A stretch of 64,000 nt of DNA, from contig CM068368.1 of NCBI GenBank assembly GCA_034769895.1, positions 690,323,877-690,387,876 of the forward strand, given 5' to 3'. Every line of letters begins with the position of its first letter. Positions within the stretch are counted from its first letter, which is position 1. Source of the stretch: Magicicada septendecula. Taxonomy: Eukaryota > Arthropoda > Insecta > Hemiptera > Cicadidae. Of this stretch, positions 62,618-64,000 are shown piece by piece. The notes under the pieces are model-generated. The model had not been told where the DNA came from. It did no database searches and was given only the letters and a program-made list of their open reading frames with translations. A program made the translations under genes and the position numbers.

Positions 62618-64000
62618 TGTAACGGTACATAACCCGGTCCCAATAAATTAACTCATGTAATAACATAAAGGTCAGAAATGGGTAACCTATAACTAGCTCA
62701 AAATTAAATTATATCACTAAACATTGTAAACAATTCGAGTGATATACAGTTACAAGTGAGTTATAGTGTACCCATGGAGGTAAAAAGTGAAAGTGAAGGA
62801 ACTTCTTACAGAATTGTGCTGTAAGTAGGGGAATTATAAACTATGATAGTAGACTATAATGCTACTAACTGATTCTGTATTTTGTTAATTTATTGTAATA
62901 TTTATATTGTGTAGACAACCAAGTTTAATACCTAAGTTAATTTTATATTTTTGCAAATATTTGTGTTATAGTATAAGATAACCCAGGGTTCGTTTTAAAA
63001 CAAACATAAAAGATTTAAATATCAAATGATAATAAAACATTAAAATAATACTATATGAGGGAAATGGCAGAAGGAAGTAGTGCAGTGTAGGAATACTATG
63101 AGAGACTAATAAATAATATATAAATTCATTTAAAGATAATAAAACTATTAAAAACTCCAAGGTTATAAGAAAATGAACAGAAACCTATTATGTAAACCAA
63201 ATTGGGAAAGAAACTGAAATTAGAAAGAATTATTTTTCTGTAAATAAAATATAAATTTATAATAATTACAAACTGCCTATATACTAAAAAGTAAATAGCA
63301 GAACCAATAAAAAGATATATAAAAATTATGGGTTAGTAAGAGTGACGGAAATAACAAGTATTGTTAATCGAATTTAGAAATTAAACCTGGCGAGTTGACA
63401 AAATGATGCGACCACAATTTTATTAAAATATCCTTTTAGAAACATTGTAGAAGTGCAAAATTGGTACTAAATTAAACAACAGTATGGACATTATATAATC
63501 CTACCTTATATATCAAACTTAAACTGTTATACTCCATAATAAACAGTGAAAGAAAACCATTTTGATGATCCGGCCTAGTTTCGCTATGTTTCAAGTTGAC
63601 GATATAATATTGGCCAGACGGTAATGAAATTACAACCCAAGACGGACATCACTAGAGAGAAGGCTTCATTCCAGTAAGAACTATAAGAAGAGAGGTAATA
63701 TAAACATTTCGTTTAATAGTTAACGAAGAAAACTCATTCCGAATGGTTTTATAGAACAAAAAACTAGTCAAATTTAATCACATGTTCTAACGAAAACAAA
63801 CGCACGCTGCTCTCTTATGGACATTTTCTGAACTACGTACTAAGAAAAAATAAACAATTTTTTTTGAATATTTTTCGGTATTTGTAAAGCGTAGTATAAT
63901 TATCCATTTCTGACCATCTCATAACAAAAAGAACTTACCCTTAACCCTGGGGAAATAAAAAGAATTATATACTGATTGATGTTTTAAAAATAGTATAAAA
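62618..64000 (+). mobile_element. Start of a further long LTR-like element, cut by window end
   Basis: Begins TGTAACGGTACATAACCCGG after 'gcatat'. The first eight bases are close to the LTR start TGTAACGATACAATT of the 59-62 kb insertion, and AT-rich purine-biased sequence without ORFs follows to the window end. I infer another member of the same LTR family in the opposite orientation. The other end and the target duplication are outside the window. Confidence 0.5.

Overview
This is a window of an insect (at least arthropod) nuclear genome. The evidence is a spliced ribosomal protein L5 gene with GT-AG introns, a degenerate (CCTAA)n tract matching the insect telomere repeat, and a dense, nested population of animal-type transposable elements. 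There is no operon structure and no prokaryotic or organellar gene. The order of insect cannot be fixed from the sequence.

The only clear host gene is RpL5 (uL18), plus strand, six coding exons from 19636 to 50323, 300 codons. Exon 1 contributes only the ATG. Intron 3 carries a decayed LINE. Intron 5 is 23.9 kb and is almost entirely a stack of insertions. An unnamed conserved ORF family (called ORF X here) was split by a Ty3/gypsy-type LTR element, Gypsy-B (27193-48479, minus strand, ACAG target duplication, about 2.75 kb LTRs). Gypsy-B was itself hit by a hAT element (30515-33815), a Tigger/pogo element (41004-43381) and a 3.6 kb solo-LTR-like insertion (44146-47758). All these junctions can be read from target-site duplications or from the empty site in the sister LTR.

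Left of RpL5, 1-9091 holds AT-rich repeat sequence, a broken gag with a probable LTR on the minus strand (3162-5340), and the (CCTAA)n tract. From 9092 to 19378 lies a decayed Ty3/gypsy-type element, Gypsy-A, with recognisable LTRs, PBS, gag, protease, RT, RNase H, integrase and PPT. It was invaded three times by Penelope-like elements (PLEs), each flanked by an 11-15 bp target duplication. Two of the PLE insertions are head-to-head palindromes, one with nearly identical 1.45 kb arms. At the 3' end of every PLE copy is a sequence that folds like a hammerhead ribozyme.

Right of RpL5 are a second hAT element inside a (TG)n tract (50717-54530), a short Tigger-like non-autonomous element (54960-55923), a PLE fragment, an internally deleted mariner (56940-57840), and a second mariner (57888-62420) that contains an exact 229 bp tandem duplication and a 3.0 kb LTR insertion. 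A further LTR-like sequence starts at 62618 and runs off the window.

The genes do not form a pathway. One essential, highly expressed gene is surrounded by and filled with mostly dead mobile elements. The points most worth a second look are the candidate PLE ribozymes, the near-perfect PLE palindrome, the ORF X family, the 2.7-3.6 kb LTRs starting TGTAAC, and a duplicated 5' splice site in RpL5.
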